Source of the DNA: an uncultured Ellagibacter sp. | GTDB taxonomy: Bacteria; Actinomycetota; Coriobacteriia; Coriobacteriales; Eggerthellaceae | Length of the DNA: 64,000 nucleotides | Direction: 5' to 3' | NCBI GenBank assembly: GCA_934663775.1 | Contig: CAKUKU010000003.1 | Coordinates: forward strand, 1-64,000 | Shown: piece by piece, positions 25,367 to 33,533 of the stretch | Position numbering within the stretch: position 1 is the stretch's first letter | Layout of the letters: the number at the start of each line of letters is the position of its first letter | Notes under the pieces: generated by a model | Told to the model about the DNA's origin: nothing | Databases searched by the model: none | The model's input: the letters and a program-made list of their open reading frames with translations, nothing else | Translations under genes and position numbers: made by a program

Positions 25367-26548
25367 GTGTCGCTGAGGTTTTGGATTCCGCTTGTGGGAA
25401 TGACGCTATCGACATTCGTGTTCAACACATCGGAGTTCATGCCCGTCGGTCTTCTTACCGACATAGCCGCCGACTTCAACATGACCGAATCGGCCGCCGG
25501 CATGCTCATCTCCGTGTACGCGTGGGCGGTCATGATCTTGTCGCTGCCGCTTATGCTCTGCGTGACGAAGGTGCCGCCGAAACGGCTGCTTCTGGGCGTG
25601 ATCGTGCTGTTCGGCGCGTGCCAGCTCGCAAGCGCAGCTTCTGTCAACTTTTGGATGCTCATGGCTGCGCGCATCGGCGTCGCCGCAGCTCACGCGGTGT
25701 TTTGGTCGATTATCACGCCGCTTGCGGTGCGGGTGGCGCCCTCTTCGAAGAGTTCGCTCGCGCTTTCGATGGTGGGCATGGGAACCTCGGTCGCCATGAT
25801 CTTCGGCATGCCGTGCGGGCGCATGCTGGGGCTTGCGATCGGGTGGCGCGCGACGTTTCTCGCGGTGGGGATCGTGGCGTTCGCCGTCGCCCTGTGCCTG
25901 GCGTTCGTGTTCCCCAAGCTCGATGCGGGCAAGCCCTTCACGTTGGGAAAGCTGCCGCGCCTTCTGCGCACGCGCTCGCTTATCAGCATGTATCTGGTCA
26001 CCATCGTCGTGATTACGGGGTATTTCGCGGGTTACGGCTACATCGAGCCGTTCTTCCAGCAGGTCGCGGGCCTCTCCGACGGCGCGATCACCTTCGCGCT
26101 CGTGCTCTTCGGCGTGGCGGGCCTTGCGGGAAGCCTCTTGTTCGCGCGTCTGGACAACGTGACGCTTGCGACGTTCGCCCGCTTCGCCTGCGCGGGCATC
26201 GCGGCCTCGCTTCTGATGATGGCCGCGGCGGCTGCAGGCGGCGAGGTCGCGTCGTGCGCCGTGTGCGTGCTGTGGGGGCTTGCGGCGTCGCTGTTCAACG
26301 TGACGTTCAACGCCGCGGTCATCAAATGCTCGCCCGAGGGTGCGAGCTCGGTCGCCATGTCGATGTACTCAGGGCTTTACAACTTAGGGATCGGCACGGG
26401 AACATGGCTCGGCGGTGTGGTCACGGCGAACGCGGGAATCGAGCTTATCGGGTATGTGGGAGGCGCGCTCGCCGTTGCCGGTTTCGCCTACTGCTGTGCG
26501 CGCTTCGTGCCGCTTCTGCGGAAAGTCCGCCATCCGCAGATCGGGTAG
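25367..26548 (+). CDS. MFS transporter, SotB/AraJ-like exporter
   Basis: 393 residues, 12 helices. FVFNTSEFMPVGLLTDIAAD in helix 1 and the following MLISVYAWAVMILSLPLM resemble the DHA1-type sugar/drug exporters SotB and AraJ. Substrate unknown. The GTG at 25367 is preceded by GAAAGGAAG with 9-nt spacing; a TTG at 25334 would add 11 residues. It separates the molybdate transport and molybdopterin genes, with no evident link to them. Confidence 0.88.
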   Translation: MSLRFWIPLVGMTLSTFVFNTSEFMPVGLLTDIAADFNMTESAAGMLISVYAWAVMILSLPLMLCVTKVPPKRLLLGVIVLFGACQLASAASVNFWMLMAARIGVAAAHAVFWSIITPLAVRVAPSSKSSLALSMVGMGTSVAMIFGMPCGRMLGLAIGWRATFLAVGIVAFAVALCLAFVFPKLDAGKPFTLGKLPRLLRTRSLISMYLVTIVVITGYFAGYGYIEPFFQQVAGLSDGAITFALVLFGVAGLAGSLLFARLDNVTLATFARFACAGIAASLLMMAAAAAGGEVASCAVCVLWGLAASLFNVTFNAAVIKCSPEGASSVAMSMYSGLYNLGIGTGTWLGGVVTANAGIELIGYVGGALAVAGFAYCCARFVPLLRKVRHPQIG

Positions 26549-26623
26549 GGGCGCTCATTTCGGGAGTGCGTTCCAAATGTCACTGCGCAAGATGCAGTTT
26601 CGTGAGAAGGTTTCTTCTTGGGG

Positions 26624-26643
26624 TATACTGTTCATTCGCGAAT
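26624..26643 (+). promoter_or_regulatory. moaA promoter -10 and overlapping palindrome ATTCGCGAAT
   Basis: A TATACT -10 (26624-26629) is followed after four bases by the perfect palindrome ATTCGCGAAT (26634-26643), which would cover the transcription start. The same 11-mer ATTCGCGAATA occurs upstream of modA (20219-20229). The -35 is weak. Confidence 0.55.
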
Positions 26644-26662
26644 AGGCTTCTAGGAGGGCACT

Positions 26663-27664
26663 ATGAAAGACGGCCACGGCCGCACAATCGATTACCTGCG
26701 CATTTCGCTGACCGACCGCTGCAACTACCGCTGCGTATACTGCATGCCGGAAGAAGGCGTGGAGCAGCTTTCCCACTTCGATATCCTGCGAATCGAAGAG
26801 GTTGAGCAGGCCGTCCGTGTTGCGACGACGATCGGCATCAAGAGCGTGCGTCTGACGGGAGGCGAGCCGACGGTTCGCAAGGGACTTGTCGATTTGGTGC
26901 GCAACATCGCGGCGATGCCCGAGATCAACAATGTGTCCATGACCACAAACGGCGTGCTGCTGCCGCGGTTGGCGCCCGACCTGAAGGCGGCGGGCCTCTC
27001 GCGCGTGAACATCTCGCTCGACACGCTCGACGCCGAGAAGTTCCACAAGATCACGCGCTGCGGCTCGCTCGACGACGCGCTTGCCGGCATCGACGCGGCG
27101 CTCGAGTCGGGCTTCGACCCGGTGAAGATCAATGCGGTCGCGCTGCGATCGCTTTCCGACGGCTTCCTCGATTTCGCGAAGCTCTCGATCGACCGTCCCT
27201 TGCACGTGCGCTTCATCGAGCACATGCCCATCGGCGACGTGTCGGAGGTCGACGGCATCAGCTGGGGCAAGGACGGCGTCATCTCCTGCGAGGAAGTGTT
27301 CAACATTATCAACGAGGGCGCCCGCGCCGAGGGTATCGGCGAGCTTGTGCCGGCGGGGGAGGACCGCCCGCTTGGCTGGGGCCCGGCGGAGTATTACCAT
27401 TTCCCGGGCACGGCGGGCACGGTGGGCTTCATCAGCCCGCTGTCGCGCCACTTCTGCAGCAAGTGCAACCGCCTGCGCCTGACGGCCGATGGCAAGCTTC
27501 GCCCGTGTTTGTTCTCCGACGTGGAATACGACTTGCGCACTGCGCTGCGCGAGGGCACTGAAGAGGATCAGCGCGCGGTGTTTTTGCAGGCTCTCGGCGC
27601 GAAACCCGACGAGCATCATGACAAGGTCGGCACCGAACGAGGGATGTCCCAGATCGGCGGGTAG
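26663..27664 (+). CDS. moaA: GTP 3',8-cyclase, molybdopterin biosynthesis
   Basis: 333 residues. Radical-SAM enzyme making 3',8-cyclo-7,8-dihydro-GTP, the first step to molybdenum cofactor. The N-terminal cluster motif is Cys20-x3-Cys24-x2-Cys27; the C-terminal second cluster is in FCSKCNRLRLTADGKLRPCL. The protein ends in Gly-Gly, needed for activity in MoaA. AGGAGGGCACT precedes ATG 26663. Followed by moaC after 63 nt. Confidence 0.97.
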   Translation: MKDGHGRTIDYLRISLTDRCNYRCVYCMPEEGVEQLSHFDILRIEEVEQAVRVATTIGIKSVRLTGGEPTVRKGLVDLVRNIAAMPEINNVSMTTNGVLLPRLAPDLKAAGLSRVNISLDTLDAEKFHKITRCGSLDDALAGIDAALESGFDPVKINAVALRSLSDGFLDFAKLSIDRPLHVRFIEHMPIGDVSEVDGISWGKDGVISCEEVFNIINEGARAEGIGELVPAGEDRPLGWGPAEYYHFPGTAGTVGFISPLSRHFCSKCNRLRLTADGKLRPCLFSDVEYDLRTALREGTEEDQRAVFLQALGAKPDEHHDKVGTERGMSQIGG

Positions 27665-27727
27665 CTTTCACCTGCGGGGTTTAGACAGCTGGGCGCGTTG
27701 GCGCCGCGATTTCGAAAGGAATTCACT

Positions 27728-28240
27728 ATGAGTGGCGATACCCATTTGACGCACATCGACGAGAAGGGCGACGTTCGCATGGTTGACGTGTCCCAAAAAC
27801 CGGACACCGAGCGCATCGCGATTGCAGAGGGCTTCATCTCCATGCACCCCGAAACGCTGGCGCTCATCGTGGAAGGCAAGGCTGCGAAGGGCGATGTTTT
27901 GGCGTGCGCGCGCGTGGCGGGCGTCATGGCGGCCAAGCAGACGAGCTCGCTCATCCCGATGTGCCACCCTTTGAACATCACGAAGGCCAAGGTCGAATGC
28001 ACGCCGGTGCGCGAGGGTGAGCGCGAGGACGGCCGCGTGGGCATCCACATCACGACGACGACGGGAGTCACCGGCAAGACCGGCATCGAGATGGAGGCGC
28101 TCACGGCGGCGAGCGTGGCGTGCCTCACTGTGTATGACATGTGCAAGGCGGTCGATCGCGGCATGGAGATTTCCGAGGTTCGCCTGCTCAAGAAGGACGG
28201 CGGCAAGACGGGCTTGTGGCTGCGCGGCGAAAGCGAATAG
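27728..28240 (+). CDS. moaC: Cyclic pyranopterin monophosphate synthase
   Basis: 170 residues. Converts the MoaA product to cPMP. Signature segments: [40 protein letters not shown] (the active-site region) and [21 protein letters not shown]. The in-frame reading begins further upstream, but ATG 27728 has AAAGGAATTC before it. Likely co-transcribed with moaA. Confidence 0.97.
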   Translation: MSGDTHLTHIDEKGDVRMVDVSQKPDTERIAIAEGFISMHPETLALIVEGKAAKGDVLACARVAGVMAAKQTSSLIPMCHPLNITKAKVECTPVREGEREDGRVGIHITTTTGVTGKTGIEMEALTAASVACLTVYDMCKAVDRGMEISEVRLLKKDGGKTGLWLRGESE

Positions 28241-28267
28241 GGCGTCTTCCCGGCAATCTTCCAATAG

Positions 28268-28399
28268 GTGATTTTAGGTGGTTGCCTGTCCCATATTTGG
28301 GGCGGGCAACCCGAAGATGAGCCCTCCATCATCCCCGGAGACGACGACGTTTCCATCGCGGCGTCGACCAACGTCATGCGTGTGGAGCAGATTCGCTAA
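28268..28399 (+). CDS. Candidate small protein (43 codons)
   Basis: GTG 28268 to TAA 28399 encodes an acidic C-terminal half (PEDEPSIIPGDDDV, then SIAASTNVMRVEQIR). The first part overlaps a hairpin with GGTTGCC/GGCAACC arms (28280-28311). No clear ribosome-binding site, so this may be the tail of a decayed gene or chance. It is the only coding signal I see in the 342-nt space after moaC. Confidence 0.25.
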   Translation: MILGGCLSHIWGGQPEDEPSIIPGDDDVSIAASTNVMRVEQIR

Positions 28400-28582
28400 C
28401 GCGCGTGGGGGGGTGCCGGCCCTGCGTTTGGATGCGGTGCTCGAAGGGCGCGCTTTGCCGTGCGGCGGGCGCTCCAGGCTCTCGCACAACATGTTAACTG
28501 CTTCGCAACATAAGATTGGTATCCTCGTATTTCATTGGGGTTGCCAGGTGTTTTTCGGCAAAGCGAGGTCAAGGGGGCAGGG

Positions 28583-29050
28583 GTGCATCGTATTCTGTTT
28601 GTCTGCCATGGGAATATCTGCAGATCAACCATGGCTCAGTTCGTCATGGAGGACCTTGTGCGAAAGGCACGCCTCGGGGGGAAGTTCGCGATTGACTCCG
28701 CCGCGACGAGCACCGAGGAAATCGGGGAGCTGCCGCATCCCGGCACGCTGAAAAAGCTTCGCGAGCAGGGGATTTCTACGCACGCCCACCACGCGCGACA
28801 GGTGCGGGCGGACGAGTACGGCGAGTGGGATTTGTTCGTGTACATGGATGGGGAGAACCTGCGCGGGCTCGAGGCCATCATCGGCGACGACCCGAAGAAG
28901 AAGTTCGTCCATCTGCTCGATTTCCTTCCCGACGACAACCCGCGCCACGGCAAGGACGTGGCCGACCCCTGGTACACCGGCAACTTCGACGCGACCTTCC
29001 GCGACATAGCCGCAGGCTGTCGCGCCCTCTTCGCCAAACTAGAAGGCTAG
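28583..29050 (+). CDS. Low-molecular-weight protein tyrosine phosphatase
   Basis: 155 residues. Catalytic P-loop VCHGNICRS with Cys8 and Arg14, and the general-acid loop DPWYTGNFDATF. Dephosphorylates tyrosine (or sometimes arginine) residues in the cytoplasm; no partner kinase is nearby. The GTG at 28583 follows AAGGGGGCAGGG; an upstream in-frame ATG at 28535 has no ribosome-binding site. Monocistronic. Confidence 0.92.
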   Translation: MHRILFVCHGNICRSTMAQFVMEDLVRKARLGGKFAIDSAATSTEEIGELPHPGTLKKLREQGISTHAHHARQVRADEYGEWDLFVYMDGENLRGLEAIIGDDPKKKFVHLLDFLPDDNPRHGKDVADPWYTGNFDATFRDIAAGCRALFAKLEG

Positions 29051-29212
29051 TGCCAGAGGCTTGTACAGCATCGAATGTGCTGCGAAGGTCCGCCGCGCTG
29101 GCGACATTTTCTCTTCTGCAAATTACGCGTAGGCGGGCTGTGGGGTATTTGTGCAGCTTGCTCTCTGTGCTAAACTATGCGGCTGGTATTTGCATTATCG
29201 GAAGGGACGTAT

Positions 29213-30016
29213 ATGTCAGGTCACTCAAAATGGGCTACAACGAAGCATCGCAAGGCTGCTCAGGACGCTAAGCGCTCTGCTTTGTTCTCCAAGCTTTCCC
29301 GTAACATCACTGTTGCTGCGAAGGAAGGTGGCGACCCGAACCCCGAGAACAACGCGTCGCTCGCCGCTGCTATCGAAAAGGCGAAGGGCTACTCCCTGCC
29401 GAAGGACAAGATCAAGACCGCTATCGACAAGGCGTTCGGTTCCGGTAAGGACGCTGCGAACTACGAAACCGTCCAGTACGAGGGCTATGGCCCGGCTGGC
29501 GTTGCCATCTACTGCGAGGCGCTGACCGACAACCGCAACCGCACCGCCGCCGATGTGCGCAGCGCGTTCACCCATGCGGGCGGCTCGCTCGGCACGTCCG
29601 GTTCCGTCGCGTTCCAGTTCGAGCGCAAGGGCCAGATCATGATTGCCAAGGAAATCGAGACGGGCGACAAGAAGCATCCCATCGGGCCGAACGGCGCTGC
29701 CGCCGATGAGGACGAGTTCATGATGGCCGTCGCCGAGGCCGGCGGAGACGACTACGAGGACGCCGATGAGGAATGGATCGTCTACACCTCGCCGTCCGAC
29801 CTCATGGCCGTGAAGAAGGGCCTCGAGGAGCAGGGCGTTCAGGTGAAGGGCGCCGAGCTCACTATGATCCCGACCACGCCGTCCGAGGTTTCCGTTGCAG
29901 ACGCCAAGAAGGTCATGCGCCTCATCGACCGCCTCGAAGAGCTGGAGGACCTTCAGAACGTGTACCACACGATGGACATCACCGACGAAATCGCCGAGGC
30001 TTTGGAAGAAGAATAG
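29213..30016 (+). CDS. yebC: YebC/PmpR family protein
   Basis: 267 residues. N-terminal MSGHSKWATTKHRKAAQDAKR is the family hallmark, followed by IEKAKGYSLPKDKI, YEGYGPAGVAIYCEALTDNRNRT and a C-terminal acidic domain. YebC proteins are described as DNA-binding regulators and, more recently, as helpers of translation at proline stretches. ATG 29213 follows GAAGGGAC. It precedes ruvCAB, a common arrangement, but a tandem repeat and a separate promoter intervene. Its stop codon is the first few bases of that repeat. Confidence 0.95.
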   Translation: MSGHSKWATTKHRKAAQDAKRSALFSKLSRNITVAAKEGGDPNPENNASLAAAIEKAKGYSLPKDKIKTAIDKAFGSGKDAANYETVQYEGYGPAGVAIYCEALTDNRNRTAADVRSAFTHAGGSLGTSGSVAFQFERKGQIMIAKEIETGDKKHPIGPNGAAADEDEFMMAVAEAGGDDYEDADEEWIVYTSPSDLMAVKKGLEEQGVQVKGAELTMIPTTPSEVSVADAKKVMRLIDRLEELEDLQNVYHTMDITDEIAEALEEE

Positions 30017-30199
30017 TCCTGTGGACTATTCTTTCCCCATCTAGGCGGCCGAGCGGCCGCGCCCTGCTCGCGCGAAGCGTCGAGCAGGGCTTGGAAAGTC
30101 CTGTGGACTATTCTTTCCCCATCCAGGCGGCCGAGCGGCCGCGCCCTGCTCGCGCGAAGCGTCGAGCGGGGCTGGAAAGTCCTGTGGACTATTCTTTCC
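30015..30199. repeat. Tandem ~82-bp structured repeat (element C)
   Basis: Copies at 30015-30096 and 30097-30177 differ at three positions, and a third truncated copy (22 bp) begins at 30178. Each copy contains GTCC-TGT-GGAC, GCGGCC-A-GCGGCCGC and GCCCTGCTCG-N10-CGAGCAGGGC; the second copy changes one base in the last stem but leaves a G.U pair. The mini-hairpin GCGAAGC is in each loop. It begins inside the yebC stop codon. Confidence 0.9.
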
Positions 30200-30281
30200 G
30201 GCATTGGGAATGGAATTGCAAGGCGGCTCCGAGAGGGGCCGCCTTTTTCGTCATGTAATAAAGAAACAATACGAAAGCATG

Positions 30282-30326
30282 TTCGCATTTTGCGGCTCGT
30301 ATGTTATACTACCGAACAAACGTTTG
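30282..30326 (+). promoter_or_regulatory. ruvCAB promoter with LexA/DinR box
   Basis: TTCGCA-N17-TATACT (30282-30310) is followed by CGAACAAACGTTTG (30313-30326), a complete match to the Gram-positive SOS box CGAACRNRYGTTYG, positioned over the transcription start. LexA repression of ruvCAB is thus expected. Confidence 0.8.
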
Positions 30327-30344
30327 TGAATACAGAGGAGCACC

Positions 30345-30848
30345 ATGGCAACGCGCGAGCGCATCATACTCGGGATCGATCCCGGCCTGGCTAATACGGG
30401 CTGGGGAATCGTGTCGCAGCGTGGCGCCGAGCTCTCATGCATCGCTTACGGATGCGTATCGTCTCCCGCGCAGATCGAGCTTTCCTTGCGCTTGCGCAAG
30501 ATTCACGAGCAGATCGGCGCGGTGATCGAGCGCTTCGGTCCCACTTGCGTGGGTATCGAAACGGTATGGTTCGGGCAGAACATCACCGCCGCGTTCGCGA
30601 CGGGGCAGGCTCGCGGGGCGGCACTTGTCGCTTGCGCGGAGAGCAATCTTGCAGTTGGGGAATTCACGCCGCGCCAGATAAAGCTCGCCGTGGTGGGAAC
30701 AGGCAGCGCCGAGAAAGACCAGGTGCAGTATATGGTGAGCCAGCTGCTTTCGCTTGATTCGGTGCCGAAGCCCGACCACGCTGCCGACGCACTGGCTGCG
30801 GCCATCTGCTACACCACCCATGAAGGGTTCGGCGGACTTGCAAGGTAA
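30345..30848 (+). CDS. ruvC: Crossover junction endodeoxyribonuclease RuvC
   Basis: 167 residues. Holliday-junction resolvase; first acidic residue in GIDPGLANTGWG, others in IETVWFG and KPDHAADALAAAIC (the DxxD-type C-terminal pair), giving the four metal-binding carboxylates. ATG follows GAGGAGCACC. First gene of ruvCAB, which together branch-migrate and cut recombination junctions. Confidence 0.97.
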   Translation: MATRERIILGIDPGLANTGWGIVSQRGAELSCIAYGCVSSPAQIELSLRLRKIHEQIGAVIERFGPTCVGIETVWFGQNITAAFATGQARGAALVACAESNLAVGEFTPRQIKLAVVGTGSAEKDQVQYMVSQLLSLDSVPKPDHAADALAAAICYTTHEGFGGLAR

Positions 30849-30857
30849 GGAGTGCCC

Positions 30858-31454
30858 ATGATCGCGTTTTTGAAGGGGAGGCTTGCGGGCAAGACGCCGC
30901 ATGTCGCCTATGTCGACGTGAACGGCGTGGGGTATGCCGTGTGCATGTCGCAGGCGGCCCTCTCGAAGCTGCCGGAGGTTGGCAATAGCGTTACGGTGCT
31001 CACGTATCTCCAGGTGAGCGATACAGGTGTTGCGCTTTACGGCTTTCTGACGGAGGAAGAGAAAGCCACGTTCGAGCGTTTGATCGGGGTTTCGGGCATC
31101 GGGCCGAAGGTTGCGCTGGCGGCGCTTTCCACGTTCTCCCCGCGCGCGCTGGCGGATGCTGTCGCCGCTCAGGACGTCGCGCTCGTGCAGAAGATTCCCG
31201 GTGTTGGCAAAAAGAGCGCATCGCGCATCATTCTCGAGCTGAAAGGCTCGTTCGACGCGAGTTTCGAAAGCCTGCTGTCCGAGCCGTCGGCGCAATCGGT
31301 TATCGACGACAGGGTGAAGGGCGCAACCGAGGCGCTGCTTTCCATGGGCTTCACATCGCAGGAGGCGGAGTTGGCGCTAAAGGGGGCGCCCGAGGGCGCA
31401 ACCGAGGCGGCGCTGCTACAATATGGCCTTAAGCGATTGGGAACGGCTAGCTAG
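30858..31454 (+). CDS. ruvA: Holliday junction branch migration protein RuvA
   Basis: 198 residues. N-terminal OB fold ([12 protein letters not shown]), two helix-hairpin-helix motifs ([16 protein letters not shown] and [19 protein letters not shown]) and a C-terminal RuvB-contact domain. TAAGGAG at 30846-30852 selects ATG 30858 over GTG 30852. Starts 10 nt after ruvC. Confidence 0.97.
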   Translation: MIAFLKGRLAGKTPHVAYVDVNGVGYAVCMSQAALSKLPEVGNSVTVLTYLQVSDTGVALYGFLTEEEKATFERLIGVSGIGPKVALAALSTFSPRALADAVAAQDVALVQKIPGVGKKSASRIILELKGSFDASFESLLSEPSAQSVIDDRVKGATEALLSMGFTSQEAELALKGAPEGATEAALLQYGLKRLGTAS

Positions 31455-31468
31455 ATGAAAAGGACGCA

Positions 31469-32545
31469 ATGGCGGACGGTGTTCAAATAGAGGGAATGGT
31501 GTTCGAGGCGGCTTCCGCGGAAGGTAGTGCTCCCGCGTCTGTGCGCGAGCGGGCGGTAGCGCCCGACTTGCAGGAAGACGATTTGGCACTCGACCGAAGC
31601 CTGCGCCCGAAGTACCTTCGCGACTACCTGGGGCAAACAAAGGTGAAGGAGTCGCTTGCCATCCTGATTGAGGCGGCGCAGCAGCGCAGGGAGTGCGCCG
31701 ACCACATCCTGCTCTCCGGCCCTCCGGGGCTTGGCAAGACCACGCTCGCTACGGTGGTCGCCAACGAACTGGGTGCGAACATCCGCACGACGAGCGGGCC
31801 CGCCATCGAGCGAACGGGCGATTTGGCGGCGATTCTCACCAATCTCGAAGAGGGAGACGTGCTCTTCATCGACGAGATCCATCGCTTGAACCGTATGGTC
31901 GAGGAGGTGCTCTATCCCGCGCTGGAGGATTTCGCACTCGACATCGTGGTGGGGAAGGGCCCTGCCGCGCGTTCAATCAGGCTTGACTTGCCGCATTTCA
32001 CGCTCATTGGGGCGACGACGCGAACGGGCCTGCTCACGGGGCCCCTACGCGATCGATTCGGCATCGCGTTTCGCCTTCAGTACTACACTCCGGAAGAGCT
32101 TTCCGCAATCGTGACGCGTTCAGCCGCCATTTTGAACGTCCCCATCACCGAGGACGGCGCGCTCGAGATCGCCCGAAGGAGCCGCGGCACCCCGCGTTTG
32201 GCGAACCGCATGCTCAAGCGCGTGCGCGATTGGGCGCAGGTGCGGGGCAATGGCGTCATCGACGAGGACGTTGCGGCGCAGGCGACGAGCTTCTTCGAGG
32301 TTGACGACATGGGCCTCGATGCCGTGGACAACCGCATATTGGAACTGCTCGCCGTGCAGTTCGGCGGTCGTCCCGTCGGCCTTACCACGTTGGCCTCGGC
32401 GCTGTCGGAGGACACCGACACTGTTGAGGATGTGTACGAGCCCTATCTCATGCAGCAGGGGTTTATCGTGCGCACGCCAAAGGGGCGCCAAGCGACCGAT
32501 CGCGCATACGAGCATCTCGGGGTCGTTCCGCCAAAATCCAGTTAA
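31469..32545 (+). CDS. ruvB: Holliday junction branch migration ATPase RuvB
   Basis: 358 residues. AAA+ motor: Walker [11 protein letters not shown], Walker [12 protein letters not shown], sensor [18 protein letters not shown], and a C-terminal winged helix ([18 protein letters not shown]). An N-terminal extension of about 25 residues is not unusual. Hexameric ring pumps DNA through RuvA. ATG 31469 follows AAAAGGACGCA. Confidence 0.97.
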   Translation: MADGVQIEGMVFEAASAEGSAPASVRERAVAPDLQEDDLALDRSLRPKYLRDYLGQTKVKESLAILIEAAQQRRECADHILLSGPPGLGKTTLATVVANELGANIRTTSGPAIERTGDLAAILTNLEEGDVLFIDEIHRLNRMVEEVLYPALEDFALDIVVGKGPAARSIRLDLPHFTLIGATTRTGLLTGPLRDRFGIAFRLQYYTPEELSAIVTRSAAILNVPITEDGALEIARRSRGTPRLANRMLKRVRDWAQVRGNGVIDEDVAAQATSFFEVDDMGLDAVDNRILELLAVQFGGRPVGLTTLASALSEDTDTVEDVYEPYLMQQGFIVRTPKGRQATDRAYEHLGVVPPKSS

Positions 32546-32567
32546 ACCATCGCGAACGGGGAGCGTC

Positions 32568-32975
32568 ATGTTTGAACAAGATTATCTGATGCGTTTGCTC
32601 ATGCAGTTCATGGAGGCGATGCGGCGTAGCATCGAGCGAGCTGACGACGGTCGCGATCCAGCAGCAGCGGCGGACATGCTCGAGACGGCGATTGGGGACG
32701 CGACCGACCTCGATGGGTCGATGCTTCTCTCTCTTGCGCCCGAGTCGATGGCTTCGGTGCTGCAAGTGTCGGGCGTCGACCCGCATGTCACGGAATACGT
32801 GGCAAACAGCCTTGAGCTGGAGGCCGAGTTCCTCCGCAGCGCGGGAAACGAGGCGCTTGCCGAAGTTCGCGCAGGTCAAGCTCGTGCGGTTGCTACAGCG
32901 TACGGTTTCGAGGTGGCATCGTGCTCGCCTTCCGAGCGCCTAGAGCATCTCGAGGAAGCTCAGGATTCGCTTTAA
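32568..32975 (+). CDS. DUF6483-like protein
   Basis: 135 residues, helical, soluble. The start MFEQDYLMRLLMQFMEAMRR matches a family of small Gram-positive proteins of unknown function (DUF6483). The C-terminal half looks like two TPR-like helices. GGGGAGCGTC precedes ATG 32568, 22 nt after ruvB, so it may be the fourth gene of the SOS-controlled ruv transcript. Confidence 0.75.
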   Translation: MFEQDYLMRLLMQFMEAMRRSIERADDGRDPAAAADMLETAIGDATDLDGSMLLSLAPESMASVLQVSGVDPHVTEYVANSLELEAEFLRSAGNEALAEVRAGQARAVATAYGFEVASCSPSERLEHLEEAQDSL

Positions 32976-33171
32976 GGAGGCCCGGTCGTCCGTCCGCAGT
33001 CTGCCGTAAGTTTCTTTCGAAAAATGCTTCGAATTCGTGCGACTTGCGGGCGGTTTTTCGGACACGATGGCGTATAGTATTCACGTGCCCTCGAGGTGAG
33101 GGCGAGTGTTGCCGCCATGCAACGCGCATTGTTACCTCCCCGGCTTAAGGGGAAGAGAAGAGGATTTTAAA

Positions 33172-33375
33172 ATGGCGGAAGGTACTGTTAAGTGGTTTAA
33201 CCCGGAAAAAGGCTACGGCTTCATCTCCCAGAAGGATGGCGAAGACCTGTTCGTTCATTTTTCCGAGATCAAGATGGACGGCTTCAAGACGCTCGATGAG
33301 GGTCAGGCTGTGTCCTTCGACGTGACCACGGGCCAGAACGGCAAGCTCCAGGCAAGCAATGTGGTGAAGCTGTAA
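33172..33375 (+). CDS. cspA: Cold-shock domain protein
   Basis: 67 residues, a single cold-shock domain. RNA-binding motifs KGYGFISQ (RNP1) and DLFVHF (RNP2). Binds single-stranded nucleic acid as an RNA chaperone. TATAGT at 33073-33078 is a likely -10, giving a leader of about 90 nt with small hairpins (CCCTC/GAGGG at 33089-33105), as is usual for csp genes. AGAAGAGGA precedes ATG 33172. Confidence 0.97.
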   Translation: MAEGTVKWFNPEKGYGFISQKDGEDLFVHFSEIKMDGFKTLDEGQAVSFDVTTGQNGKLQASNVVKL

Positions 33376-33401
33376 ATCCTTTTACATTCATACACGCCGA
33401 G

Positions 33402-33430
33402 CGGCCTCGCAATCGCGGGGCCGTTTTTTT
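33402..33430 (+). terminator. Terminator of cspA
   Basis: CGGCCTCGC (33402-33410) pairs with GCGGGGCCG (33415-33423), followed by seven T. Confidence 0.95.
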
Positions 33431-33533
33431 ATGCCCTAACGCTGCCGTCATCCATCGTTTCGCGGCCTTTGCCCCATTAATCCTCAAACGTGTTATCGAA
33501 GGGCTCGTTTTTGCCTTACAATACCGCGTCATT

